Source: an uncultured Blautia sp. (GTDB lineage Bacteria; Bacillota; Clostridia; Lachnospirales; Lachnospiraceae). Taken from it: DNA of 64,000 bases. Shown piece after piece: positions 1-9,920 of the stretch (the stretch's first letter is position 1; each line of letters opens with the position of its first letter). Under the pieces are notes generated by a model. It made no database searches, had not been told where the DNA came from, and saw only the letters and a program-made list of their open reading frames with translations. The DNA is taken from assembly GCA_900541985.1 (NCBI GenBank), contig UQLX01000011.1, positions 3,241-67,240 of the forward strand, written 5' to 3'. Made by a program: the position numbers and the translations under genes.

Positions 1-2168
1 ATTCTGGAAATTCCACTGGGAGTTTTGTCCTTATACTCAAGCCCCTCAAAAATTAAATAAACTTCTCCTTTTTCCTGAATATCTGCCTGTATTTTCAGTA
101 TTGAGTCCTTTTCTTTTACCCGAATCATGCTGTTTTCTAATTCAATCTTTCCACTGGAACTCCATTCTGTTTCTACCTCTTTTGAATTATCAAAAACAGA
201 AGATATCTTCTCCCAATCATCTGCATTTCCGGTTTCTTCTAATACAACAGCCTCTAATAGAGCCTGCTGCTTCTGTTCTATATTTAATTGTTCAAACTCA
301 TCCCTATTAATATATTTGTCATAGGCAAATAAAAAAGGAATTTTCTTCTCACTTTCCCATACAGTAAATTGGTTTTTATCGATAATATAATTTTCTTTTT
401 TCTGATAAATTCCAGGACCTTTTTCTCTTTTTGGAGTAATATAATATTTCACTCCTGCAAGAATCTCTAAAGCACTTCTTTTATCTGCTCCACCATAGTT
501 CTGTTCCTGTATATTATTCCAATATAACGATTTTTGATATTCTGCTATATACGGATTGACCATACTAAAATACATAGACGTTCCATATAGTCCTGTCTGC
601 AATGCAGAATTTCTTATTTCTCCAGTTCTATCCTCATCATAACGCCATGAATTTTTTGTCTCTGCATATTTTTCCAGCTTTTCAGAAGGAATATTTTCCA
701 GTTTCTCTTGTGCATTTCCCTGTTGAATAAATCTATTCGCATCTGCTTCTCTTGTTCTGACATCAAATGCATTGAACAGCACACAGCAAACATTTATACA
801 CATTACAAAAATATAAAATTTCTTACATGTTGTTTTTCTGTTTTTGCTTCTGCAAATAACAGTTACAAACAGTATCAGTAAAAACAAGAGCATCGTCATA
901 ACTTCTATTTTTGTTTTTTCGCCCACCAGATATTTTCCTGTTATTCCTGCCAGACATGCCAAAATTTCAAGAATAGTAAAACAGATCAACATCTTTTTCT
1001 GTCTGGCACATAGATCCAAAAATACCGGATACATCTTTACTACTATATAAGCCACCAATAAAGTATAGCCAAAAGCCCATCTGTTTGTCACATAAGACAT
1101 TCCATTAAACACATGACCTACAAAAGGAATACACAAAAATATCGTCAGTAAAACAAATCCAATTTTTAAAAGTTTTTCCCCTTTTGTAGTAAATAACAAA
1201 ATCACTGCCGGAAAAGCAATAACTGAATATCCGAGAAATGTTTGATATCCCGGACTATCCATACTAATGAAGCCTGAAAAAAAGCGTGCATAATACTTAA
1301 TCCCATATAAGAAAGGAACCATAGCTTCATTAGACATTCTTCCTGTTTGAAACAAAAGCCCCAAAGAAGGCAGCAGAAACACTCCCGCCACACACATAGC
1401 CAAAATTGTATACACCCCAACTTTCAACAAAAGCCGGCACAATGTTTTCCATTGAATAGAATGGTAAAAATAAAAATATTGAAAAACAGCATAAATTACT
1501 GTCAAAATGCCCAACATATAAAAGAAATAAAAGTTACTGCATACACTAATAATCAACGAAATAATATACAGTCCCGGTCCTTTTTTACGATAGATTTTGT
1601 CTACTCCCAAAAGGATCAAAGGAAAATATATTAACGGATTTAAAAAAAATGGATGTTTACAGAAAAAATACAACACATATTCCGAAAAAAGATAAATCGG
1701 TACTCCGACCAGTACTGCGGAGGATCTGTTTCCTTTGCTTCTGGCAAAAATACAAAAAGTAATTCCCGCAAGATAAATTCTGGCAATTATAAGAACATGA
1801 AACAAAATTTCTGTATGTTCCTTCTGCACAAAAACAGCCAGTAAATTGAGTGGATCCCCAATAACATAATAGTGTAAAGTATTTAAAACATCTGCACCAT
1901 ACCCTATAGAAAAATCATAAGTTGGAATAGCAAGCCGATGATTTTCAAACAAATTCCAAAAAATATCACGTAAGTATTCACCATAATAAGCCAGCGCATT
2001 ATAGTGCTGGCTTATTCCATCTACTGACCATATAAATGTTGCTTTATTATTAATAAAATACAATGACGTACATAGCATACAAATCGCAAATAAAATTGTA
2101 TATGTACTATAAAATCTAAGTTTCTCTGCATTTTGGAGTTTTTTCATTTCATATCGCTTCTCCATCAT
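1..2168 (-). CDS. YfhO-family multi-spanning membrane protein (3' end cut by window edge)
   Basis: The frame is open from an ATG at 2168 (a double ATG, so 2165 is possible) to the left edge of the window, giving at least 722 codons without a stop. The N-terminus has a short basic cytoplasmic head, then many hydrophobic helices separated by short loops. Segments such as WSVDGISQHYNALAYYG near the start and GLYGTSMYFSMVNPYIAEY further on are typical of the YfhO/PF09586 family, which resembles GT-C glycosyltransferases. In Gram-positive bacteria members are linked to glycosylation of lipoteichoic acid or other cell-envelope polymers; applying that here is inference. The start lies only 3 bp past the stop of the upstream acyltransferase gene, so the two are probably co-transcribed. 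The C-terminus is not visible. Confidence 0.8.
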   Translation of the reverse strand, partial: MMEKRYEMKKLQNAEKLRFYSTYTILFAICMLCTSLYFINNKATFIWSVDGISQHYNALAYYGEYLRDIFWNLFENHRLAIPTYDFSIGYGADVLNTLHYYVIGDPLNLLAVFVQKEHTEILFHVLIIARIYLAGITFCIFARSKGNRSSAVLVGVPIYLFSEYVLYFFCKHPFFLNPLIYFPLILLGVDKIYRKKGPGLYIISLIISVCSNFYFFYMLGILTVIYAVFQYFYFYHSIQWKTLCRLLLKVGVYTILAMCVAGVFLLPSLGLLFQTGRMSNEAMVPFLYGIKYYARFFSGFISMDSPGYQTFLGYSVIAFPAVILLFTTKGEKLLKIGFVLLTIFLCIPFVGHVFNGMSYVTNRWAFGYTLLVAYIVVKMYPVFLDLCARQKKMLICFTILEILACLAGITGKYLVGEKTKIEVMTMLLFLLILFVTVICRSKNRKTTCKKFYIFVMCINVCCVLFNAFDVRTREADANRFIQQGNAQEKLENIPSEKLEKYAETKNSWRYDEDRTGEIRNSALQTGLYGTSMYFSMVNPYIAEYQKSLYWNNIQEQNYGGADKRSALEILAGVKYYITPKREKGPGIYQKKENYIIDKNQFTVWESEKKIPFLFAYDKYINRDEFEQLNIEQKQQALLEAVVLEETGNADDWEKISSVFDNSKEVETEWSSSGKIELENSMIRVKEKDSILKIQADIQEKGEVYLIFEGLEYKDKTPSGISR

Positions 2169-2171
2169 ACT

Positions 2172-2891
2172 TTAATCCCATCCGCCATTTTTTTCTATTG
2201 TTTCTTCGACTCTTCTTTTTACTTCCGCTGCAATTTCCGTGGACTTCATGTCTTTGTATTCTTCATACAGCATCGGCTCCAGAAAATGCACCTGTACAGT
2301 CACAGGCGCTGTCGAGCCTGTATCAAAGGATTTATAGGAATCAATCAGCGCAACCGGTATGATCGGGCATTTTGCCTTCATAGCAGCCTTAAAGCTTCCT
2401 CCTTTGAACTCCTGAGGATGATTTCCATTTTTACTTCTGGTTCCCTCTGCAAAAATCAGGTAATTGCGCCCTTCTTTTACTTCTTTTGTTACATTGATGA
2501 TCACCTGCATAGACTGCCGGATATCTTCTCTGTCAATCAAAAAAGCCTTCATACAGGCAAATACCTGTTTCAGAAACGGTACCTGCCCTACTTCTTTTTT
2601 GGCTACCACAGAAAAAGGTACCGGACAGGGTGCCATGATAGCGAGAACATCATATAATCCCTGATGATTTGGATAAAAAATAAATCCGTTTTCGGAAGGG
2701 ATGTTCTCTACACCATGCGCATCAATTGTAATATTTCCGCCCTTATTTGCACGTCTGTCGATCATCTTCAGAAGGGAATACCTTTCCCCTTCTGTGTAAT
2801 TATCTACATGTGATGCATACCAGCACAGTTTTATCCATGCATACGGAATAAAAGGCAGATTTCTCAGCACCATCATTATGATTCTTTTCAT
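2172..2891 (-). CDS. plsC: 1-acyl-sn-glycerol-3-phosphate acyltransferase (PlsC family)
   Basis: This 239-residue protein should transfer an acyl chain to lysophosphatidic acid, making phosphatidic acid at the inner face of the membrane. The acyltransferase HX4D motif is NHQGLYD (His76-Asp81) and the substrate-binding motif is FAEGTRS at about residues 148-153. The N-terminal 25 residues are hydrophobic and probably associate with the membrane. The length fits the family (about 200-250). The start ATG at 2891 has GGAGGAG just upstream. It sits 29 bp after the anchored hypothetical gene and directly before the YfhO-like gene, so it may be the last complete gene of the gyrBA transcription unit. 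Confidence 0.9.
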   Translation of the reverse strand: MKRIIMMVLRNLPFIPYAWIKLCWYASHVDNYTEGERYSLLKMIDRRANKGGNITIDAHGVENIPSENGFIFYPNHQGLYDVLAIMAPCPVPFSVVAKKEVGQVPFLKQVFACMKAFLIDREDIRQSMQVIINVTKEVKEGRNYLIFAEGTRSKNGNHPQEFKGGSFKAAMKAKCPIIPVALIDSYKSFDTGSTAPVTVQVHFLEPMLYEEYKDMKSTEIAAEVKRRVEETIEKNGGWD

Positions 2892-2920
2892 TTTTGCTCC
2901 TCCGCTTTATTACAGTTCTG

Positions 2921-3571
2921 TCAATTCAGCTTGGTTGCAAGCTTTTCTTCATAGCCCGGATTTTTTTTAATAAAGGTCTCATATGCATTCACATAATCTT
3001 TATAAGCATCTGTTTCCATAAACAGGGCATATTTTTCTGCCGCTTCTTTCTTCATCTCATCTGTAATTTCAGAAGGTGCAAGAATATAATATTTTCCATT
3101 TTCTTTCTGCTGCGTCATATAGGTACTGATACAGGGATAGGATTTGTCCTTTTCCAGAACAAGATTATAGGTGATATATACATAAGCATTTTTTCCATTT
3201 TTATAAATGGTATCACATGCAATAATATTCACCTTTTGAGGTTTGTGTGCTTCAAAATATTTGATTGTGGCAGTTATCTCCTGCTGGAGATCCTTGTCTG
3301 CTTTTTTTACTCCATAACACTTTTTTACTTTTTTCTCTTTTCCGTCCACATAGGATCTGATAAGAGTTTTCACCGTTTTTTCCGGTGTTTTATTACTGCC
3401 GCCGCAGCTTTTCACCATAAAAACAAGCAAAACTGCCAGGGCCACAAGAACTGCGACCCCTGCAATATATTTTATGTTCAGCCTTTTTAAAGAAATTCCG
3501 GATTTTCTTTTTCTGGAATTTTTTCCGGCAGGCTTACGCCTTTTGTTTCTTACGGCTTTTTCCTGACCCAT
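2921..3571 (-). CDS. membrane-anchored hypothetical protein with one N-terminal helix
   Basis: I do not recognise this 216-residue protein with certainty. A very basic N-terminus (residues 1-32, rich in Lys and Arg) precedes one hydrophobic helix at about residues 34-54 (VAVLVALAVLLVFMVK). By the positive-inside rule the remaining 160 residues lie outside the membrane. That part begins with TPEKTVKTLIRSYVDG, a pattern seen in NTF2-like DUF4878-type domains, which is only a guess at fold. There is no lipobox. The gene is 16 bp downstream of gyrA with no terminator between them, so it probably rides on the gyrBA transcript. Confidence 0.65.
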   Translation of the reverse strand: MGQEKAVRNKRRKPAGKNSRKRKSGISLKRLNIKYIAGVAVLVALAVLLVFMVKSCGGSNKTPEKTVKTLIRSYVDGKEKKVKKCYGVKKADKDLQQEITATIKYFEAHKPQKVNIIACDTIYKNGKNAYVYITYNLVLEKDKSYPCISTYMTQQKENGKYYILAPSEITDEMKKEAAEKYALFMETDAYKDYVNAYETFIKKNPGYEEKLATKLN

Positions 3572-3587
3572 ACTCTTCGTTTACCTC

Positions 3588-6131
3588 TTATTCCTCTGTG
3601 TGTCCCTTTTCTTCATCCGGAACTTGTACTTCTTTCTGCTGCTCTGTCTGAACAGAACCTTCTGTGTCTGCCTCAGCTTCTTTTTCTCTGACCTTTGCAA
3701 AGCTTGCAACAGTTACTCCGTCAGAAAGATTAATCAGCTTCACTCCTGATGTAATTCTTCCAAGAATGGAAATATCAGAACACTGCAGGCGGATGATAAT
3801 TCCTTCTGTAGTAATCATCATAATCTCATTTTCTTCATTAACTGCCTTGGCTCCGATCACATTTCCTGTTTTCTCTGTGATTTTATAACACTTCACGCCC
3901 TTGCCGCCTCTGTTCTGACAGGTAAATTCACTGATACAGGTTCTTTTTCCCATACCATTCTCAGAAACTACCAGCAGATAATATCCCTGGGAATTCAGCT
4001 GCATGGCAACAACCTCGTCTCCATCCATAAGATTAATACCTCTTACTCCCATGGAAACACGACCTGTAGTTCTTACATCTGTTTCTTTGAAACGAATACA
4101 CTGTCCATCCTTTGTGACAAGAATGATATCTTTTTTATTATTTGTGACCTTTACCTCGATCAGTTCATCATCTTCCCTGAGAGAAATTGCCGCAAGACCG
4201 ATCTTTCGGACATTTGCATAGTCCTGAATCGGGGTTTTCTTAACCAGCCCCTTCCGGGTAGCCATCATAAGGTACTGATCTTCTTCAAACTTATTAATAG
4301 GAATCACCGCCGTGATGCGTTCTCCCGGCATCAGCTGCAGTAGGTTAATGATTGCTGTTCCTCTGGCTGTTCTGCTTGCTTCCGGAATCTCATAGGCCTT
4401 GAGTCGGTAAACACGTCCTGTATTGGTAAAGAACATTACATAATGATGCGTGGTAGTCATCATCAGTTCTTCGATATAATCATCCTCAATGGTCTGCATT
4501 CCCTTGATTCCCTTGCCGCCTCTGTTCTGACTGCGGAAGTTATCAACTGTCATACGCTTGATGTAGCCAAGCTTTGTCATTGTAATCACTGTATTTTCAC
4601 GGGAGATCATGTCTTCCATGGAAATATCAAATGCATCAAAGCCTATGGATGTTCTTCTGTCATCACCATATTTTTCGGAAATCTCCAGAATTTCTTCACG
4701 GATCACTCGGAGAAGAAGATTTCTGTCTTCCAGAATTGCCTTTAATTTACGGATTTTTTCCATTAATTCTGCATATTCTGCTTCCAGTTTTTCTCTTTCC
4801 AGACCGGTAAGAGCACGAAGACGCATATCCACAATCGCCTGAGCCTGTACCTCTGTCAGTTCAAAACGCTCCATCAATTCCTGTTTGGCAATCTGCACGC
4901 TTCTGGAACCACGAATAATACGGATCACTTCATCGATATTATCCAGTGCCTTAAGAAGTCCCTCTAAAATATGAGCCCTCTCCTGAGCTTTGTTCAGATC
5001 ATACTGTGTCCTTCTTGTTACAACATCCTCCTGATGCGCCAGATAATACTTCAGCATATCATGGAGATTCAGAACCTTTGGTTCCAGACTTCCATTCGTG
5101 GATACCAGACAGAGCATGATCACACCAAAAGTATCCTGAAGCTGTGTATGTTTATAAAGCTGATTCAGTACAACGTTTGCATTGGCATCTTTGCGCAGAT
5201 CGATACAGATACGCATTCCCTCGCGGCTGGAATGGTCGTTCAGGTCTGTAATGCCATCGATTTTTTTATCACGGACAAGCTCCGCGATCTTCTCGATCAG
5301 GCGGGCCTTATTGACCAGATACGGAAGCTCTGTAACAATAATACGTGACTTTCCGTTTGGAAGCGTCTCAATATTTGTCACCGCACGGACACGGATCTTA
5401 CCACGACCGGTACGATATGCCTCCTCGATTCCTCTTGTTCCCAGAATGGTAGCCCCTGTAGGAAAATCCGGTCCCTTAACGATCTCAAGGATTTCTTCAA
5501 TCGTAGTATCTCTCTGTTCTTCTATGATATTATCAATGATCTTTACAACCGCCTGAACCACTTCGCGAAGATTGTGGGGCGGAATATTGGTAGCCATACC
5601 TACAGCAATACCTGAAGTTCCATTTACAAGAAGGTTCGGGTAGCGGGAAGGAAGCACTGACGGCTCTCTCTCTGTTTCGTCAAAGTTCGGCTGGAAATCA
5701 ACGGTATTCTTATTGATATCCGCAAGCATTTCCATCGAGATCTTGCTGAGACGGGCCTCTGTATATCGCATGGCAGCTGCTCCGTCACCGTCTACAGAGC
5801 CAAAGTTCCCGTGGCCGTCAACCAGAGGATATCTGGTTGACCAGTCCTGCGCCATATTTACAAGAGCCCCATAAATAGAACTGTCTCCATGAGGATGATA
5901 TTTACCCATGGTATCACCCACGATACGCGCACATTTACGATGTGGCTTATCAGGTCCGTTATTTAACTCTATCATTGAGTACAAAACTCGTCTCTGTACC
6001 GGTTTCAGTCCGTCCCGGACATCCGGAAGGGCGCGTGATGCAATAACACTCATGGCATAATCGATATATGATTTCTCCATGGTCTTCTGCAGATCCACCT
6101 CATGGACTTTATCAAAAATATTGTCTTCCAT
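3588..6131 (-). CDS. gyrA: DNA gyrase subunit A
   Basis: This is the breakage-reunion subunit of the type II topoisomerase that introduces negative supercoils, acting as an A2B2 complex with GyrB. It has 847 residues. The catalytic tyrosine is Tyr123 in AAMRYTEARLS. The quinolone-resistance region reads HPHGDSSIYGALV, so the residue matching E. coli Ser83 is Ser84 and the one matching Asp87 is Gly88. The C-terminal half carries the repeated beta-pinwheel blades, including a GyrA box QNRGGKG (seen twice). A Glu-rich tail of about 35 residues extends past the last blade. The start ATG has GGAGAA upstream and lies 11 bp after gyrB, so the two are one operon. Confidence 0.98.
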   Translation of the reverse strand: MEDNIFDKVHEVDLQKTMEKSYIDYAMSVIASRALPDVRDGLKPVQRRVLYSMIELNNGPDKPHRKCARIVGDTMGKYHPHGDSSIYGALVNMAQDWSTRYPLVDGHGNFGSVDGDGAAAMRYTEARLSKISMEMLADINKNTVDFQPNFDETEREPSVLPSRYPNLLVNGTSGIAVGMATNIPPHNLREVVQAVVKIIDNIIEEQRDTTIEEILEIVKGPDFPTGATILGTRGIEEAYRTGRGKIRVRAVTNIETLPNGKSRIIVTELPYLVNKARLIEKIAELVRDKKIDGITDLNDHSSREGMRICIDLRKDANANVVLNQLYKHTQLQDTFGVIMLCLVSTNGSLEPKVLNLHDMLKYYLAHQEDVVTRRTQYDLNKAQERAHILEGLLKALDNIDEVIRIIRGSRSVQIAKQELMERFELTEVQAQAIVDMRLRALTGLEREKLEAEYAELMEKIRKLKAILEDRNLLLRVIREEILEISEKYGDDRRTSIGFDAFDISMEDMISRENTVITMTKLGYIKRMTVDNFRSQNRGGKGIKGMQTIEDDYIEELMMTTTHHYVMFFTNTGRVYRLKAYEIPEASRTARGTAIINLLQLMPGERITAVIPINKFEEDQYLMMATRKGLVKKTPIQDYANVRKIGLAAISLREDDELIEVKVTNNKKDIILVTKDGQCIRFKETDVRTTGRVSMGVRGINLMDGDEVVAMQLNSQGYYLLVVSENGMGKRTCISEFTCQNRGGKGVKCYKITEKTGNVIGAKAVNEENEIMMITTEGIIIRLQCSDISILGRITSGVKLINLSDGVTVASFAKVREKEAEADTEGSVQTEQQKEVQVPDEEKGHTEE

Positions 6132-6142
6132 TTTTTATTCTC

Positions 6143-8068
6143 CTAGATATCCAGATTTTCTACAAATCTTGCATTTTCTTCGATGAATTCACGTCTTGGC
6201 TCTACCTTGTCACCCATAAGCGTGGTAAAGGTCAGATCGATTTCTGAAGTTGCAGACTCGTCCATAGTCACTCTCAGAAGGATTCTCTTTTCCGGATCCA
6301 TAGTTGTTTCCCAAAGCTGCTCCGCATCCATCTCTCCAAGTCCTTTATATCTCTGGATCTTGTTGTTGTTATCTCGGCCGATCTCCTCCAGTATACGGTT
6401 CAGCTCGGCATCGTCATAGGCATACCAGACTTTTTTGTTCTTCTCGATCTTATAAAGAGGAGGCTGTGCCAGATATACATAACCCTGTTTGATGAGTTCC
6501 GGCATAAACCGGTACAGGAATGTAAGAAGAAGAGTTGCAATATGCGCTCCGTCCACATCGGCATCTGTCATGATGATGATCTTGTGATAACGAAGCTTAC
6601 TGATATCAAAATCCTCATGGATACCAGTTCCAAAAGCTGTGATCATAGCCTTGATCTCTTTATTTCCGTATATCTTATCCAGACGGGCTTTTTCTACATT
6701 CAGAATCTTGCCTCGAAGGGGAAGGATTGCCTGTGTAGCACGGTTTCTCGCAGTCTTGGCAGAACCACCGGCAGAATCTCCCTCTACGATATAGATCTCG
6801 CAGTTTTTAGGATCTTTATCTGAACAGTCAGCCAGCTTACCGGGCAGAGACATTCCGTCCAGAGCTGATTTTCTTCTCGTAAGATCCCGGGCCTTGCGGG
6901 CTGCTTCTCTGGCTCTCTGTGCAAGAACAGATTTCTCTACTGTGGATTTGGCAACCGTAGGATTCTGCTCCAGAAAAATCTCCAGCTGTTTGCTGACAAC
7001 CGAATCCACAGCGCCTCTTGCCTCACTGTTCCCCAGTTTCTGCTTGGTCTGCCCCTCAAACTGAGGTTCTTCGATTTTTACACTGACAATGGCCGTCAGA
7101 CCTTCACGGATATCGTCACCACTCAGATTAGGCTCGCTGTCCTTCAGCAGTTTATTCTTTCTTGCGTAATCATTAAATGTTTTTGTCAGGGCATTCCGGA
7201 ACCCCATGATATGTGTTCCGCCCTCCGGTGTATTGATATTATTTACAAAACCATAGGTATTCTCTGTGTAGGAATCATTATGCTGCATGGCAACCTCTAC
7301 CATAACACCATCCTTTTCTCCTTCACAGTAGATCACCTCCGGATAAAGAGCTTCTTTGCTTCTGTTCAGATAAGTAACAAATTCCTGGATACCGCCTTCG
7401 TAATGGAAAGTTTTCTCTTTCTTGGAATCCTCTCTGTCATCTCTCAAAATGATTTTCAGACCTTTGGTAAGAAATGCCATTTCCCGAAGCCGCTGTTTCA
7501 GAATATCATAATCATAAACTGTTTCTTCAAAGATTTCTTTATCCGGAAGGAAGGTGACCGTTGTTCCTGTATATTCCGGGGCACAGTCTCCCACAATCTT
7601 CAGAGGATAAATGGTATGGCCTCTCTCATATCTCTGTTTATATTCTTTTCCCTCTTTGTAGATGGAAACCTCCAGCCATTCAGAAAGAGCATTTACAACG
7701 GATGCTCCTACTCCATGGAGACCTCCGGATACCTTGTAGCCCCCGCCGCCGAATTTACCGCCGGCATGAAGGATCGTAAATACTACCTCAACTGCCGGAA
7801 TACCTGCCTTGTGATTAATCCCTACCGGGATACCTCTTCCGTTATCTATAACTGTAATTGAATTGTCAGGATTAATGACAACCTGAATTTCTGTACAAAA
7901 TCCGGCAAGTGCTTCATCCACCGCATTGTCAACGATTTCATACACAAGATGATGCAGGCCTCTGCTTGACGTACTTCCAATGTACATACCCGGTCTTTTT
8001 CTTACCGCTTCCAGTCCTTCCAGAATCTGAATTTGGTCCGCTCCGTACTCTGTATTCTCTCCGCCCAT
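6143..8068 (-). CDS. gyrB: DNA gyrase subunit B
   Basis: This is the ATPase subunit of gyrase, 641 residues, the usual length for Gram-positive GyrB. The GHKL ATP-binding domain shows VDNAVDEALAG (Bergerat N box), DNGRGIPVG and GLHGVGASVVNAL. The Toprim domain has the acidic metal-binding residues in EGDSAGGSAK and DADVDGAHI. The C-terminal end QRYKGLGEMDAEQLWETT is typical. The ATG at 8068 has AGGAGG seven bases upstream. The gene heads the gyrBA unit, with its own promoter at 8158-8186. Confidence 0.98.
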   Translation of the reverse strand: MGGENTEYGADQIQILEGLEAVRKRPGMYIGSTSSRGLHHLVYEIVDNAVDEALAGFCTEIQVVINPDNSITVIDNGRGIPVGINHKAGIPAVEVVFTILHAGGKFGGGGYKVSGGLHGVGASVVNALSEWLEVSIYKEGKEYKQRYERGHTIYPLKIVGDCAPEYTGTTVTFLPDKEIFEETVYDYDILKQRLREMAFLTKGLKIILRDDREDSKKEKTFHYEGGIQEFVTYLNRSKEALYPEVIYCEGEKDGVMVEVAMQHNDSYTENTYGFVNNINTPEGGTHIMGFRNALTKTFNDYARKNKLLKDSEPNLSGDDIREGLTAIVSVKIEEPQFEGQTKQKLGNSEARGAVDSVVSKQLEIFLEQNPTVAKSTVEKSVLAQRAREAARKARDLTRRKSALDGMSLPGKLADCSDKDPKNCEIYIVEGDSAGGSAKTARNRATQAILPLRGKILNVEKARLDKIYGNKEIKAMITAFGTGIHEDFDISKLRYHKIIIMTDADVDGAHIATLLLTFLYRFMPELIKQGYVYLAQPPLYKIEKNKKVWYAYDDAELNRILEEIGRDNNNKIQRYKGLGEMDAEQLWETTMDPEKRILLRVTMDESATSEIDLTFTTLMGDKVEPRREFIEENARFVENLDI

Positions 8069-8157
8069 TTCGTCCTCCTGTCATTTTAGATTTATAGCAT
8101 CAACAGGCCTGCAGAAAACCTGCAACCTCTGATAAATAGACATAGTAATACTAATCT

Positions 8158-8186
8158 ATTATAGCACAAAATAGGGCTGCTTTCCA
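8158..8186 (-). promoter_or_regulatory. sigma-A-type promoter of gyrBA
   Basis: On the minus strand the -10 box is TATAAT (8158-8163) preceded by TGC, an extended -10. A -35-like TGGAAA lies at 8181-8186 with a 17 bp spacer. The predicted start leaves a leader of about 80 nt before gyrB. It lies between the rsmI terminator hairpin and the gyrB start codon, the expected place. Confidence 0.7.
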
Positions 8187-8208
8187 TTCATTTTCAGGAA
8201 AATATAGA

Positions 8209-8250
8209 AAACTTCCCGGCAGACGGAGTATTTCCGCCTGTCGGGAAGTT
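8209..8250 (-). terminator. intrinsic terminator after rsmI
   Basis: An 18 bp near-perfect stem (arms 8210-8227 and 8233-8250, with AACTTCCCGGCAG pairing to CTGTCGGGAAGTT) with a short loop is followed on the minus strand by TTTTCTATATTTT. It begins 5 bp after the rsmI stop and closes the 14.0-8.2 kb operon just before the gyrB promoter. Confidence 0.85.
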
Positions 8251-8254
8251 GTTT

Positions 8255-9103
8255 TTACTGCTCTATATTCACCAGATACTGATACACATCTCTCTTACTT
8301 ACTCCCCGTTCCTTTGCCACCTGTTTCATGGCATCCTTCCGGGAAAATCCCTTACTCTCATAGATCTCCATATGTTCTTCTATTGTGATCTCCTCCCAGG
8401 AAGCTGCTGCCTCTTCTTTCAGTTCCTGACGGCTTTTTCCTTCAATGACCATCACACACTCTCCAAGAGGCTTCTCGTTCTCATAATAAGTGATCAGCTC
8501 GTCTATGGTCGTGCGGAATGTTGTCTCATGCTTTTTCGTCAGTTCCCGGCAGAGAGTCATTCTGCGATTTCCAAGAGTCTCTCTAAGATCCTTCAGGGTT
8601 TTTACCAGCTTATGAGGCGCCTCATAAATAATAATGGTTCTGGTTTCATCCACAAGCTCCCGGAGGATCTCCCTGCGCTCTTTTTTATCCATGGGAAGAA
8701 ATGCCTCAAAGGCAAATCTCCTGGTGGGAAGTCCGGATAAAGTCAATGCAGTGATACATGCCGCCGGTCCCGGAAGAGAAGTCACCTCAATCCCCGCCTC
8801 ATAACACATGGCGGCCAGTTCTTCTCCGGGATCTGAGATTCCCGGTGTCCCTGCATCTGTGATAAGTGCAATATCCATACCGCTCTGCATTTTTTCGATA
8901 AGCGTATATGCCTTCTCAATCTTATTATACTCATGGTAACTGGTCATTGGTGTTTTTATGTCAAAATGATTCAGAAGCTTAATGCTGTTTCTGGTATCCT
9001 CAGCCGCAATAAGATCCACCTCTTTCAGTGTCCGGAGAACTCTGAGCGTAATATCCTCCAGATTTCCGATGGGCGTTGCACATAAATATAATTTTCCGCT
9101 CAT
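8255..9103 (-). CDS. rsmI: 16S rRNA (cytidine1402-2'-O)-methyltransferase
   Basis: RsmI methylates the ribose of C1402 in the decoding centre of 16S rRNA, using SAM. The tetrapyrrole-methylase fold is visible as ATPIGNLEDITLRVL at the N-terminus, AAEDTRNSIKLLNHF, and TDAGTPGISDPG. The start is placed at the ATG at 9103 (MSGKLYLCATPIGN) because AAGGAG lies eight bases upstream; a GTG at 9118 would put the ribosome-binding site inside the frame. The protein has 282 residues, normal for RsmI. It is the last gene of the operon and is followed by a strong terminator. Confidence 0.95.
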   Translation of the reverse strand: MSGKLYLCATPIGNLEDITLRVLRTLKEVDLIAAEDTRNSIKLLNHFDIKTPMTSYHEYNKIEKAYTLIEKMQSGMDIALITDAGTPGISDPGEELAAMCYEAGIEVTSLPGPAACITALTLSGLPTRRFAFEAFLPMDKKERREILRELVDETRTIIIYEAPHKLVKTLKDLRETLGNRRMTLCRELTKKHETTFRTTIDELITYYENEKPLGECVMVIEGKSRQELKEEAAASWEEITIEEHMEIYESKGFSRKDAMKQVAKERGVSKRDVYQYLVNIEQ

Positions 9104-9161
9104 AATTTCTCCTTTCACACATCAGTCCTTACCTGAAGTATCTGTCCTCTTTTATATGGTT

Positions 9162-9920
9162 TTACGCACCTGACGGTCCGTATATTCTCAGGATATCCTC
9201 CGTGTACACACCTGGCTTTTCATAAACGATCAGGGGACGCTCCACCGTAATCCTGGAATTTCCGCCTTTCAGAGCTTCAATCAGAACCATATTCGGTTCC
9301 CTGTCAGCAAAAGGATACACCAGCTGCATCCTCTTTGGCTCCAGCTTATATTTTGTCAGTACCTGGAAGATCTCCGCCAGTCGGAAAGGACGGTGTACAA
9401 TATAAAAATGTCCCCGATCCTTTAACACCCGGGACGCCTGACTTACTACATCCTCCAGTGTACAGAGGATTTCATGTCTGGCTATGGCTTTTGGCATATA
9501 CGGGTTCTGAAGTCCATGCTGGCCGATCATATAAGGCGGATTACATGTGACTGCATGAAAAGAAGCTGCTCCAAAAATCTCAGCAGCCTCTTTGATATCA
9601 CCGCATACAATATCAATATCCTGTTCCAGATTATTATAGGTCACACTTCTTCGAGCCATTTCCGCACATTCTTCCTGAATTTCCAGACCGGTGAAATGTT
9701 CTCCCGGAGTTTTTGCCCGGAGAAGAACAGGAATAATCCCTGTTCCGGTTCCCATATCCAGAACACGCTGACCTTTTTTTATTTTTGCAAATCCGGACAG
9801 AAGCACTGCATCCATGCCAAAACAGAATTTCTCCGGATTCTGGATTACATAATATCCGTTCTGAAGATCATCTACCCGTTCTCCCTGCCTTACAAGGCCG
9901 GCATGCAGTTTATTTTCCAT
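9162..9920 (-). CDS. trmN6: tRNA1(Val) (adenine37-N6)-methyltransferase-like protein
   Basis: This is a class I SAM-dependent methyltransferase of the TrmN6/YfiC/YabB group, which makes m6A37 in tRNA1(Val) in E. coli; the exact substrate in Firmicutes is less certain. The SAM-binding motif I is VLDMGTGTGIIPVLL, and the N6-adenine catalytic motif is NPPYM. The chosen ATG at 9920 (MENKLHAGLV) gives 252 residues and an 11 bp overlap with ricT, while an upstream in-frame start at 9959 would overlap by 50 bp. The neighbours ricT and rsmI match the conserved yaaT-yabB-yraL order of Firmicutes. Confidence 0.85.
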   Translation of the reverse strand: MENKLHAGLVRQGERVDDLQNGYYVIQNPEKFCFGMDAVLLSGFAKIKKGQRVLDMGTGTGIIPVLLRAKTPGEHFTGLEIQEECAEMARRSVTYNNLEQDIDIVCGDIKEAAEIFGAASFHAVTCNPPYMIGQHGLQNPYMPKAIARHEILCTLEDVVSQASRVLKDRGHFYIVHRPFRLAEIFQVLTKYKLEPKRMQLVYPFADREPNMVLIEALKGGNSRITVERPLIVYEKPGVYTEDILRIYGPSGA

